A stretch of DNA of 5,078 bases, taken from contig JAOABT010000201.1 of assembly GCA_026418215.1 (NCBI GenBank), positions 1-5,078 on the forward strand, written 5' to 3'. The position numbers were made by a program, and so were the translations under genes. The stretch comes from Clostridia bacterium (GTDB taxonomy: Bacteria; Bacillota; Clostridia; DSM-8532). Below are positions 1 to 5,059 of the stretch, in pieces (within the stretch, counting starts at the first letter, position 1; each line of letters opens with the position of its first letter). The notes under the pieces were generated by a model that did no database searches, was not told where the DNA came from, and saw only the letters and a list, made by a program, of their open reading frames with translations.

Positions 1-77
1 CCCCTTATACGATTTAGTATTATTATTTATTATTAATACTTGGTCATAATTATACAAGCAAGTATTGCATTTTTCAA
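1..77 (-). promoter_or_regulatory. Leftward sigma-A promoter and SD for a gene beyond the left edge
   Basis: Read on the minus strand, TTGAAA (72-77) is separated by 17 bp from a perfect TATAAT (49-54), so transcription should start near 42 and run off the left end. The minus strand at the extreme edge reads GTATAAGGGG, a plausible ribosome binding site whose start codon would lie just outside the window. The promoter elements are visible; the gene they serve is inferred. The SD falls about 35 nt after the expected start site, a normal leader length. No coding sequence for that gene is inside the window. Confidence 0.6.
35..66. repeat. 8-bp inverted repeat around the leftward -10 box
   Basis: AATACTTG (35-42) and CAAGTATT (59-66) form a perfect 8-bp inverted repeat with a 16-bp spacer. 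The arms lie on either side of the TATAAT at 49-54: one near the expected transcription start, one in the -35/-10 spacer. That position suits a dimeric repressor operator, but this is inference, because the region is AT-rich and such repeats can arise by chance. Confidence 0.35.
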
Positions 78-149
78 GCTTAGTTAAGTATTTAACAGCT
101 TTGGGCTACGCATAACAGCAACCGCTTCCCATCTTTTGTGCCAAGAAAA

Positions 150-180
150 AAGGCTTCGGGTATAGAATGCCCGAAACCTT
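150..180 (-). terminator. Rho-independent terminator of the gloA-metalloprotease operon
   Basis: On the minus strand an 11-bp stem with one mismatch (AAGGTTTCGGG at 180-170 pairing with CCCGAAGCCTT at 160-150), with a 9-nt loop, runs directly into a T tract (complement of the A run 145-151). It lies about 30 nt beyond the TAG stop of the metalloprotease gene. Stem, loop and T tract are all in the textbook arrangement for this strand. Confidence 0.85.
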
Positions 181-211
181 GCGGTTGCATAAGTATTATT
201 AATCGTAAGTC

Positions 212-889
212 CTATAGGATATCCAGAATATAAGCGTGCTCCTTGAGCCATTTTCTTTGAAGCTTGTAATCGGGCATAAGCTGTTGAACCTGATTCCAGA
301 AAACCTTTGAGTGATTCTTATTTAAAACGTGACAGAGCTCGTGGGTGATAACATAATCAATAGCCTTCGGATGCGCCATCATGAGGCGCCAGGTCAGGTG
401 AATCACATTGCTTGCGCTGCACGAACCCCACCGTCTTCTGGCACTGGTTAAACTGGCTTTTGCATACGGAATGCTTACGCTTTGGGAGATTTCCTCAATG
501 CGTTTAATGAGATGGTATTTGGCTTGTGCGCGATACCACTTGGAAAGGTATGTTAAAAACATGTTCTCAGGCATCAATGGGAATACAATTTTCCCATCTT
601 GCACCACCACGCGTTTTAAATCCTCTTGCATCTCAATGCGATACGACTGTCCGAGAAACAAAAGCTCCCCGCCTACTTCAAAAGCCAGCTTGTCTGAGCA
701 CTGAAGCTTGTTAATAGCCTCTCGTTGCTTGGATTCTATCCATCGACGTTTCTCTTCTACCAGCTTTTCGATTTCTCGCAAAGGATACCTTAAAGGCGCT
801 CTAACTACTAACTTGGCTTCCTTGGTAATGATCAAGGTTACACTTTTTCTTTTTGAGCGGATAAGCTCGTCAATTTGAATGCTGCTCAT
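212..889 (-). CDS. YgjP-like / DUF45 zinc metalloprotease (SprT/M48-like)
   Basis: This 225-residue protein belongs to the YgjP/DUF45 family of predicted zinc-dependent metallopeptidases, often annotated as SprT-like or M48. The zinc site is HELCH at residues 183-187 (two His ligands and the catalytic Glu184), with the likely third ligand His193 in NHSKVFW, giving the family pattern HExxH-x5-H. The segment RRRWGSCS (151-158) followed by a predicted strand and TWRLM is the usual conserved block before the metal site. The N-terminal half (about 1-100) is a lysine- and arginine-rich beta/alpha region of the family type. There is no signal peptide or membrane segment, so it is probably cytoplasmic. 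The start is supported by TAGGA about 8 nt upstream, which overlaps the stop codon of gloA, so it is the second gene of that operon. The family is recognised; the physiological substrate is unknown. Confidence 0.9.
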   Translation of the reverse strand: MSSIQIDELIRSKRKSVTLIITKEAKLVVRAPLRYPLREIEKLVEEKRRWIESKQREAINKLQCSDKLAFEVGGELLFLGQSYRIEMQEDLKRVVVQDGKIVFPLMPENMFLTYLSKWYRAQAKYHLIKRIEEISQSVSIPYAKASLTSARRRWGSCSASNVIHLTWRLMMAHPKAIDYVITHELCHVLNKNHSKVFWNQVQQLMPDYKLQRKWLKEHAYILDIL

Positions 890-897
890 GGGTCGTC

Positions 898-1269
898 CTA
901 ACGTCTTGCAGGCAGGATTTCAAGCCAATAACCATCGGGGTCCTCAATAAAATAGAGTCCCATGGCCTTGTTCTCAAAAGAAATGCAGCCCATTTCACCA
1001 TGAAGCTTATAGGCGGCAGCGTAATCGTCAACTACAAAAGCAATATGGGATTCATTATCCCCAAGGTTGTACGGCCCTTCCTTATCGCGAAGCCATGTGA
1101 GCTCGATTTGGTGGCCGCTTTGACCGTCCCCTATAAAGACAAGCTCAAAGCTTCCATCGGGGGCCTTTACTCTTCGTTCTTCCTTTAAGCCTAGAGCCTT
1201 CTGATAAAAGGCTACAGATTTATTGAGATCCTTGACATTGAGATTGCTGTGAACAATTTTGAAAGTCAT
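898..1269 (-). CDS. gloA: Glyoxalase I (lactoylglutathione lyase family)
   Basis: This 123-residue member of the vicinal oxygen chelate superfamily is expected to isomerise the hemithioacetal of methylglyoxal and a thiol cofactor, in methylglyoxal detoxification in the cytoplasm. The four expected metal ligands are all present: His7 (KIVHSNL), Glu56 (QIELTW), His75 (NESHIAF) and Glu117 (YWLEIL). The C-terminal signature IEDPDGYWLEI is intact. The short length without extra helical insertions resembles the compact bacterial, probably Ni/Co-dependent, type. The thiol could be bacillithiol or glutathione; the sequence does not say. The start is supported by AAGGAAG about 8 nt upstream of ATG. 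It is the first gene of a leftward operon with the metalloprotease, which starts 8 nt after its TAG stop. Some VOC relatives have other functions, but the complete ligand set favours GloA. Confidence 0.9.
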   Translation of the reverse strand: MTFKIVHSNLNVKDLNKSVAFYQKALGLKEERRVKAPDGSFELVFIGDGQSGHQIELTWLRDKEGPYNLGDNESHIAFVVDDYAAAYKLHGEMGCISFENKAMGLYFIEDPDGYWLEILPARR

Positions 1270-1293
1270 TGACCTTACTTCCTTTCAGGGCTT

Positions 1294-1310
1294 TATACTA
1301 TTTAAGTATA
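1294..1310. repeat. Short palindrome overlapping the gloA -10 and start site
   Basis: TATACT (1294-1299) and AGTATA (1305-1310) are perfect inverted 6-mers around a 5-bp centre. One arm is the -10 box of the gloA promoter; the other covers its expected transcription start. It is a candidate operator site, though the AT-only composition makes chance formation possible. Confidence 0.3.
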
Positions 1311-1333
1311 GCAAGGCGGCAGCGGGGGCGCAA
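1305..1333 (-). promoter_or_regulatory. Promoter of the gloA operon
   Basis: On the minus strand TTGCGC (1333-1328) and TATACT (1310-1305) are separated by exactly 17 bp. The -10 is preceded by TGC, making an extended -10 element. The spacer is unusually GC-rich for this DNA. Transcription should begin near 1298, about 30 nt before the ATG. Confidence 0.6.
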
Positions 1334-1337
1334 CAGC

Positions 1338-1367
1338 TTGTCTGTTCAGGATTGGCTGTGCTAAGAT
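1338..1367 (+). promoter_or_regulatory. Probable tdk promoter, divergent from gloA
   Basis: TTGTCT (1338-1343) and TAAGAT (1362-1367) are 18 bp apart, and TGC directly precedes the -10, giving an extended -10. The expected start near 1374 would leave a leader of about 38 nt before tdk. A second TATACT lies at 1393-1398, but it is too close to the start codon to place a normal SD. The element is plausible rather than strong. Confidence 0.4.
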
Positions 1368-1411
1368 AGATAAGGTGCCTGAGCGCAACTATTATACTTG
1401 CAGGTGAAATT

Positions 1412-2068
1412 ATGGCTAAACTTTATTTCCGATATGCAGTCATGAATGCAGGAAAATCGACCCAGCTCCTTCAAATCGCCTATGACTACGAGAGGTATAA
1501 CAACCGAAAGATTCTTTGCCTCAAGCCTCATACTGATACCAAGGAAGGCGAATTCATCATCAGCCGTCTCGAAAATGGCGAGATTAAAAGAAAATGCGAT
1601 TTCTTGACCTATCCGGAAAAGAGTTGGCTTTATAATAAGCTCACCATTGAGATTGACCAGGCCCATGAGCAGGGTAAATCCATTTCCATAGTACTCATTG
1701 ACGAGGCCCAATTCCTTTCTCGTGAAAACGTTTGGGATTTGGCACGTATCGTTACGGAGTTTGATCTCCCTGTCATATGCTTCGGTATCAAGGTTGATGC
1801 TCTCGGAAACCCGTTTGAAGGCAGCACACACCTTTTTGCTCTCGCTCAGGATATCGAGGAAGTTACTACTAGGGCCATTTGCCGAGTGAGCGATCATCCC
1901 AAAAAAGCAACCATGAACCTTCGTCTGGTCAATGGTACGCCAATTTTTGAAGGAAGCCAGGTAGCCATAGAAAACAATCAGGATATCAAATACCTTCCGG
2001 TATGCTTGGATGTATACATGAAACTTAAATACGGAAAAATGAAACTCCCCAACAACATCAATATTTGA
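1412..2068 (+). CDS. tdk: Thymidine kinase (type II)
   Basis: This 218-residue enzyme phosphorylates thymidine (and deoxyuridine) with ATP in pyrimidine salvage, in the cytoplasm. The P-loop is AVMNAGKS (residues 9-16), closer to the E. coli-type MNAGKS than to the PMFSGKT form common in Firmicutes. The Walker B/catalytic segment is IDEAQF, with Glu98 as the expected catalytic base, and the VICFGIKVD strand (121-129) follows as usual. The C-terminal zinc/lasso region is recognisable (ATMNLRL, YLPVC) but departs from the family. Cys157 and Cys198 remain, while the partners expected near 160 and at 201 are Ser and Val, and the usual GG of the lasso is replaced. The start has AGGTGA 5-6 nt upstream. 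It is transcribed alone, divergent from gloA and convergent with the yteA gene. Confidence 0.93.
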   Translation: MAKLYFRYAVMNAGKSTQLLQIAYDYERYNNRKILCLKPHTDTKEGEFIISRLENGEIKRKCDFLTYPEKSWLYNKLTIEIDQAHEQGKSISIVLIDEAQFLSRENVWDLARIVTEFDLPVICFGIKVDALGNPFEGSTHLFALAQDIEEVTTRAICRVSDHPKKATMNLRLVNGTPIFEGSQVAIENNQDIKYLPVCLDVYMKLKYGKMKLPNNINI

Positions 2069-2076
2069 CAAGCTAA

Positions 2077-2108
2077 AGCCCGGGACAGTGTGTTAAGCCG
2101 CCCGGGCT
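2077..2108. terminator. Bidirectional hairpin between tdk and yteA
   Basis: AGCCCGGG (2077-2084) and CCCGGGCT (2101-2108) form a perfect 8-bp GC-rich stem with a 16-nt loop. It lies 8 nt after the tdk stop and 15 nt beyond the end of the convergent yteA gene. Short, broken T runs follow on both strands (GCTTTATGTTTATT on the plus strand, TTTAGCTT on the minus strand), so it probably serves both genes, with imperfect U tracts. Confidence 0.7.
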
Positions 2109-2123
2109 GCTTTATGTTTATTG

Positions 2124-2678
2124 TTACCGATAAATCTCTCCGCCCCTATCCTGGTGAGTATCCGATGAACCATATTCCACGGCATCATAGAATTCCTCAC
2201 CGGCGGTCGTGTCATTAATATTAGCGGACTCCAGCACCTGTTCCTCAGACGGTCGGTTATTTCTCTTTTCGCCCTTCATATCCATGACATGATCGTCAAC
2301 CTCTCTGGCACATTCAATGCAGAACTTTGCCTGTGGCAGAAGCTCAAGCCTTTTGGGGTCAATTTGTTTGCCGCAGCCTTCACATAGGCCATAGGTGCCA
2401 TCCTTTATCTTGGCTTTTGCAAGCTCAATATCATTGACCTCATGCTGCTGAAGCTTTTTAAGAGCCATCTGGTGCTCCACATCGAAAAGCTCAGTGGCAA
2501 TATCGGCAGGATGGTTGTCATAGGTTGACAGCTCAGAGGTTTCATTGATGTCATTATCACCGAGTGTCAAATTCTCGATGTCGTCGAGAATCCCCATATG
2601 GCTCTCTTTATGATGGTCCAACAGGTGCTTATAATGGTTAAGGTCTTGCTCATCAAAGGGTTGATTTTGATTTTCCAT
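2124..2678 (-). CDS. yteA: YteA-family TraR/DksA-type zinc-finger protein
   Basis: This 184-residue acidic, hydrophilic protein belongs to the DksA/TraR C4 zinc-finger group, specifically the YteA sporulation-associated family of Firmicutes. Residues about 10-95 form a predicted helical, coiled-coil-like region that contains the characteristic ELSTYDNHPADIATELF block (49-65). The zinc finger is CEGC (Cys99, Cys102) and CIEC (Cys120, Cys123), 17 residues apart. The C-terminal tail with EYGSSDTHQD is also typical of the YteA group. DksA proteins bind RNA polymerase through its secondary channel; whether YteA does so is not known, so a regulatory role is inference. GAGGT lies 7 nt upstream of the ATG. 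It is divergent from the RNA methyltransferase gene. A TTGACA at 2744-2739 (minus strand) lies upstream, but I find no correctly spaced sigma-A -10. Confidence 0.9.
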   Translation of the reverse strand: MENQNQPFDEQDLNHYKHLLDHHKESHMGILDDIENLTLGDNDINETSELSTYDNHPADIATELFDVEHQMALKKLQQHEVNDIELAKAKIKDGTYGLCEGCGKQIDPKRLELLPQAKFCIECAREVDDHVMDMKGEKRNNRPSEEQVLESANINDTTAGEEFYDAVEYGSSDTHQDRGGEIYR

Positions 2679-2681
2679 TGG

Positions 2682-2702
2682 TTAAACCTCGCTTGTTGGC
2701 AT
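2682..2702 (-). other. Possible six-codon leader ORF ahead of yteA
   Basis: On the minus strand AGAGGTGAA directly precedes an ATG that opens the frame MPTSEV, ending in TAA (2684-2682). That stop lies immediately after the GAGGT used by yteA, three nt before the yteA ATG. The SD-to-start distance is short (about 4 nt after GAGG). It could couple or modulate yteA translation, or be a chance arrangement. Confidence 0.2.
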
Positions 2703-2780
2703 TTCACCTCTTTATAAGCTTAATATTTCACGAAACATTGTCAAAAATGCTGTCAGTTTCATGCATTCGTTTATTAAGCC

Positions 2781-2809
2781 TTGCTCAAAAGACAAGAAAA
2801 GGGTATGAT
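2781..2809 (+). promoter_or_regulatory. Promoter of the RNA methyltransferase gene
   Basis: TTGCTC (2781-2786) and TATGAT (2804-2809) are separated by exactly 17 bp, with a predicted start near 2816 and a leader of about 24 nt. Because it lies inside the open frame that extends upstream to 2678, it argues that translation begins at 2840 rather than at any upstream ATG. Confidence 0.65.
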
Positions 2810-2827
2810 GTTTCTGCAAAACATTTT

Positions 2828-2833
2828 GGGAGG
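2828..2833 (+). promoter_or_regulatory. Ribosome binding site fixing the methyltransferase start
   Basis: GGGAGG sits 6 nt before the ATG at 2840. No comparable SD precedes the longer in-frame ATG at 2678, which also overlaps the start codon of the divergent yteA gene. Confidence 0.8.
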
Positions 2834-2839
2834 TTTTTC

Positions 2840-3574
2840 ATGCTGCAGGCCATCAAGCCCTATAAAAAAGAATTTGATTATTCCTATACTTTAGGCGTGT
2901 TTTTAACCATAGAGCTTTTGAAAAATCAGCCCCAAAGTGCCATCGGCGTTCTGTTAAGCACGCAGGCAGAGCGTAACAGCGGCACAGCCAAAATTGTCGA
3001 GCTTGCAAAGCAATGGAGCATCCCGGTGGAAGTCAATGACAAGGCCGTGGCAAGGCTTTCTCCAAAAGAAAACTGTTATGCCATCGGCATTTTTCAAAAA
3101 TTTGAGAAAAAACTGGAGCCAGGGACCAATCATATTGTGCTCGTAAACCCGATGGATTCAGGCAATTTGGGTACCATCATGAGAACCTGCCTGGGTTTTA
3201 AACTCAACAACATTGCCATTATTAAGCCCTCTGTCGATGTTTTTGATCCCAAAACAGTGAGAGCCTCGATGGGTGCGTTGTTTTCAACACATTTTGGCTG
3301 CTTCGATGCTTTTGAGGACTATCAAGCTTCCTTCACGGCAAACGTCTTCTACCCCTTCATGCTTGGTGCTGAACATCCATTACCATCGGCTCATAACATT
3401 AAAAAGGAGCCTTTTTCACTCATATTTGGTAACGAATCTAGCGGGTTACCTGAAAGCTTTAGGCATATCGGGACACCCGTTGTCATTCCACATTCAGACG
3501 CCATTGATTCGCTGAATCTCTCTATTGCGGTAAGCTTGGCTGCTTATGAGTTTACGAAGGATAGCCCTCATTAA
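2840..3574 (+). CDS. SpoU/TrmH-family RNA 2'-O-methyltransferase
   Basis: This 244-residue SPOUT-superfamily enzyme is expected to transfer a methyl group from S-adenosylmethionine to a ribose 2'-OH in rRNA or tRNA. All three family motifs are present: motif 1 NPMDSGNLGTIMR (residues 103-115, with Asn109 and the conserved Arg115), motif 2 FGNESSG (196-202, with Glu199), and motif 3 SLNLSIA (224-230), at the trefoil-knot SAM site. The block RASMGALFSTHF between motifs 1 and 2 is also typical. The N-terminal 100 residues resemble the L30e-like RNA-binding domain of the family. The open frame extends upstream to 2678, but the extra 54 residues cover the promoter and lack family similarity, so the start at 2840 with GGGAGG is chosen. 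The specific target nucleotide cannot be assigned. It appears to be a single-gene unit. Confidence 0.9.
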   Translation: MLQAIKPYKKEFDYSYTLGVFLTIELLKNQPQSAIGVLLSTQAERNSGTAKIVELAKQWSIPVEVNDKAVARLSPKENCYAIGIFQKFEKKLEPGTNHIVLVNPMDSGNLGTIMRTCLGFKLNNIAIIKPSVDVFDPKTVRASMGALFSTHFGCFDAFEDYQASFTANVFYPFMLGAEHPLPSAHNIKKEPFSLIFGNESSGLPESFRHIGTPVVIPHSDAIDSLNLSIAVSLAAYEFTKDSPH

Positions 3575-3712
3575 AGCATTGACAAGGTCAAAACACATTT
3601 CTCTTTTGGTTTACCTGATATTTATAGTAGGAAAAATCGAAATAGAGTTTTATGTAGACGTTGAGGTCCGTTAAAGGCACTCCATAATCAAAATAATAGA
3701 AAGATTATATAA

Positions 3713-3764
3713 AAAAGTACACCATAAGTGTGAATACATTCTTTCATGCTTATGATGTACTTTT
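3713..3764. terminator. Strong bidirectional terminator hairpin
   Basis: AAAAGTACACCATAAG (3713-3728) pairs with CTTATGATGTACTTTT (3749-3764) in a 16-bp stem with one mismatch; the 20-nt loop can form a small inner GAAT/ATTC pairing. T tracts flank it on both strands: TTTTATTTT at 3761-3769 on plus and a T6 run (complement of 3711-3716) on minus. It lies 35 nt beyond the end of the leftward reductase gene and 138 nt after the methyltransferase stop, so its main user is probably the reductase gene. Confidence 0.85.
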
Positions 3765-3799
3765 ATTTTCATCACAGAATGGTTTTTATCTGATTGCCC

Positions 3800-4462
3800 T
3801 TAGCTTTCAACCTTTTGAAAATAGCTCTTAGGCTTTTTACATACCGGGCAAATATAGGTGTCGGGCAGCTCCTCAAATGGAATCTCGCCCTCATAGACAT
3901 AATGGCACAGCTTGCAGACGTATTTTGGTTCAGAGTTCCCGTCGTCGGTTGCATGTGCCTGAGGATTATAGGACGGGGCCTCCTTCGGCGTCGTTCCCTT
4001 TCGGTGATCACGGTAATAATCGTAGGTCAACGGCTTCTCTGGCGAGAGCGTAACGGCATCCACAACATTGGCCAAAAACAAGGTGTGGGTTTCAGCGTCG
4101 ATGATGTCAAAAACTTCACAGCTTAGCATCCCAACAGCTTCCTTTTCGAGGTAAGGGTTACCAAAGCTATCCAGCTTGTAGTTTATACCTTCAAACTTGT
4201 TTACTTCCCTGCCGCTCTTGAATCCAAAGTGGGCTATGGTTTCTGTGGAGCAGGACAAGGCCAGCGCCGACACAGAAAAGCTTTTTGAGTTGATGATCAT
4301 ATCATGGGTCTTGCTCTGTTTGGATATAACCACCAAGCATTTAACCGGTTCTGCGGTAATCTGCATGACAGTATTCACAATGCAGCCGTTAATCTGATTT
4401 TTATCATTGGAAGCAACAACATATAAGCCATACGAGAGCTTGAACAGCGCATTTAAGTCCAT
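3800..4462 (-). CDS. Flavin reductase-rubredoxin fusion (Hrb-like)
   Basis: This 220-residue two-domain protein carries an FMN-binding flavin reductase-like domain at about 1-155, with the typical end [21 protein letters not shown], then a linker rich in polar residues and a rubredoxin-like iron domain at about 179-218. The iron ligands are CKLC (Cys183, Cys186) and CPVC (Cys205, Cys208). The architecture matches the high-molecular-weight rubredoxin (Hrb) of acetogens and clostridia, which passes electrons from NAD(P)H to partners such as A-type flavoproteins in oxygen or NO defence; the partner here is not in the window. The two CxxC pairs have 18 residues between them, against 29 in classical rubredoxins, so this is the short rubrerythrin-like version. 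There is no signal peptide; it is cytoplasmic. The start has AAGGA 6-7 nt upstream and its own near-consensus promoter. Confidence 0.9.
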   Translation of the reverse strand: MDLNALFKLSYGLYVVASNDKNQINGCIVNTVMQITAEPVKCLVVISKQSKTHDMIINSKSFSVSALALSCSTETIAHFGFKSGREVNKFEGINYKLDSFGNPYLEKEAVGMLSCEVFDIIDAETHTLFLANVVDAVTLSPEKPLTYDYYRDHRKGTTPKEAPSYNPQAHATDDGNSEPKYVCKLCHYVYEGEIPFEELPDTYICPVCKKPKSYFQKVES

Positions 4463-4518
4463 AGTTCTTCCTTTCCGGTACTTCCTAAAAAAGTTCCCAA
4501 AGAGCTTGTTTTAGTAAA

Positions 4519-4547
4519 ATTATACCTCTATGGATTTCTGAATTCAA
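4519..4547 (-). promoter_or_regulatory. Promoter of the flavin reductase-rubredoxin gene
   Basis: On the minus strand TTGAAT (4547-4542) and a perfect TATAAT (4524-4519) are separated by 17 bp. The predicted start near 4512 gives a leader of about 50 nt. This is one of the best-matching promoters in the window, suggesting steady vegetative expression. Confidence 0.7.
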
Positions 4548-4724
4548 CTGATACCAGCTTCTATGGAAATTGCTCGCTTAAGACACACTGATAACAAGTT
4601 TTATTTTTTGAAAAATGCTTATACTATTATCGTTATTTGCATTATGGGTTTGTCTGCGTGTCTTTTATGAATGGCTGCAAGCAATGGGTAAATAGAAAAA
4701 GCTTGAATAGAAAGGATTGTATAT

Positions 4725-4895
4725 ATGGACAGTAAGCGAGTTAATGAAATCATGGAATCAAAAGGGGTTATCAACGTCAACTATAACGGTATGCCAGTTT
4801 GGATCGATAATATGAAGGGCGACATGGCCGAGGTAACACTGATCGGAAAGAACCAGACGATGAGTGTTCCGATCAATAATCTCATTGAAGTCTGA
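4725..4895 (+). CDS. sspH: Small acid-soluble spore protein, H type
   Basis: This 56-residue protein has the sequence pattern of the H-type small acid-soluble spore proteins (SspH family): an N-terminal MDSKRVNEIMESKG helix, then the conserved VNYNGMPVWID core at about residues 18-28, and a C-terminal MSVPINNLIEV block. Length is close to the roughly 59 residues of the Bacillus subtilis protein. H-type SASPs accumulate in the spore core as minor components; their exact role is unclear and they are distinct from the DNA-coating alpha/beta SASPs. AAAGGA lies 8 nt upstream of the ATG. Such genes are normally forespore-expressed (sigma-G/F). A TATACTA at 4620-4626 is one base from the sigma-G -10 CATACTA, but I see no -35 at the right distance, so the promoter is unresolved. 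Monocistronic, followed by a hairpin. Confidence 0.88.
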   Translation: MDSKRVNEIMESKGVINVNYNGMPVWIDNMKGDMAEVTLIGKNQTMSVPINNLIEV

Positions 4896-4962
4896 TGATA
4901 CAGGTCTCAAGATTGTGGTAAATTAAACCTGTCATGTAGACAGAAAAATTCAGCCGACTAAA

Positions 4963-4999
4963 GAGGTCTGGTTCAGAGATTTGTTCGGAGCCAGACCTC
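4963..4999 (+). terminator. Hairpin downstream of sspH
   Basis: GAGGTCTGGTTC (4963-4974) pairs with GAGCCAGACCTC (4988-4999) in a 12-bp stem with a single G-T wobble and a 13-nt loop. It is 67 nt after the sspH stop. The T content after it is scattered (ATTCTTTGG, then CCTTTTGTT), so it is a likely but not ideal intrinsic terminator. Confidence 0.6.
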
Positions 5000-5059
5000 A
5001 TTCTTTGGTGCCTTTTGTTATGGTTAAAAAGGATTAAAGTATCAACGGCATTCTGAGAC

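Noticed and set aside
408..714. Rightward frames of 98 and 62 residues within the metalloprotease gene
   Set aside because: They are antisense to a gene with an intact zinc-binding motif, with no convincing SD or family similarity.
1361..2071. A 236-residue reverse-strand open frame covering the whole tdk gene
   Set aside because: It is antisense to a clearly recognised thymidine kinase, lacks a recognisable family, and is best explained as a shadow of tdk codon use.
3579..3591. TTGACAAGGTCAA palindrome just after the methyltransferase stop
   Set aside because: Only five paired bases per arm, no -10 at a suitable distance and no gene starting downstream in either orientation.
3661..3770. 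Possible small RNA: TTGAGG (3661-3666), CATAAT (3683-3688), then the strong hairpin at 3713-3764
   Set aside because: The promoter boxes are weak with a 16-bp spacer, and the hairpin is already explained as the terminator of the two convergent genes.
3772..4126. Two further open frames (79 and 110 residues) overlapping the flavin reductase-rubredoxin gene
   Set aside because: Both are in other frames of a gene with clear domains and motifs, and neither has a recognisable product.
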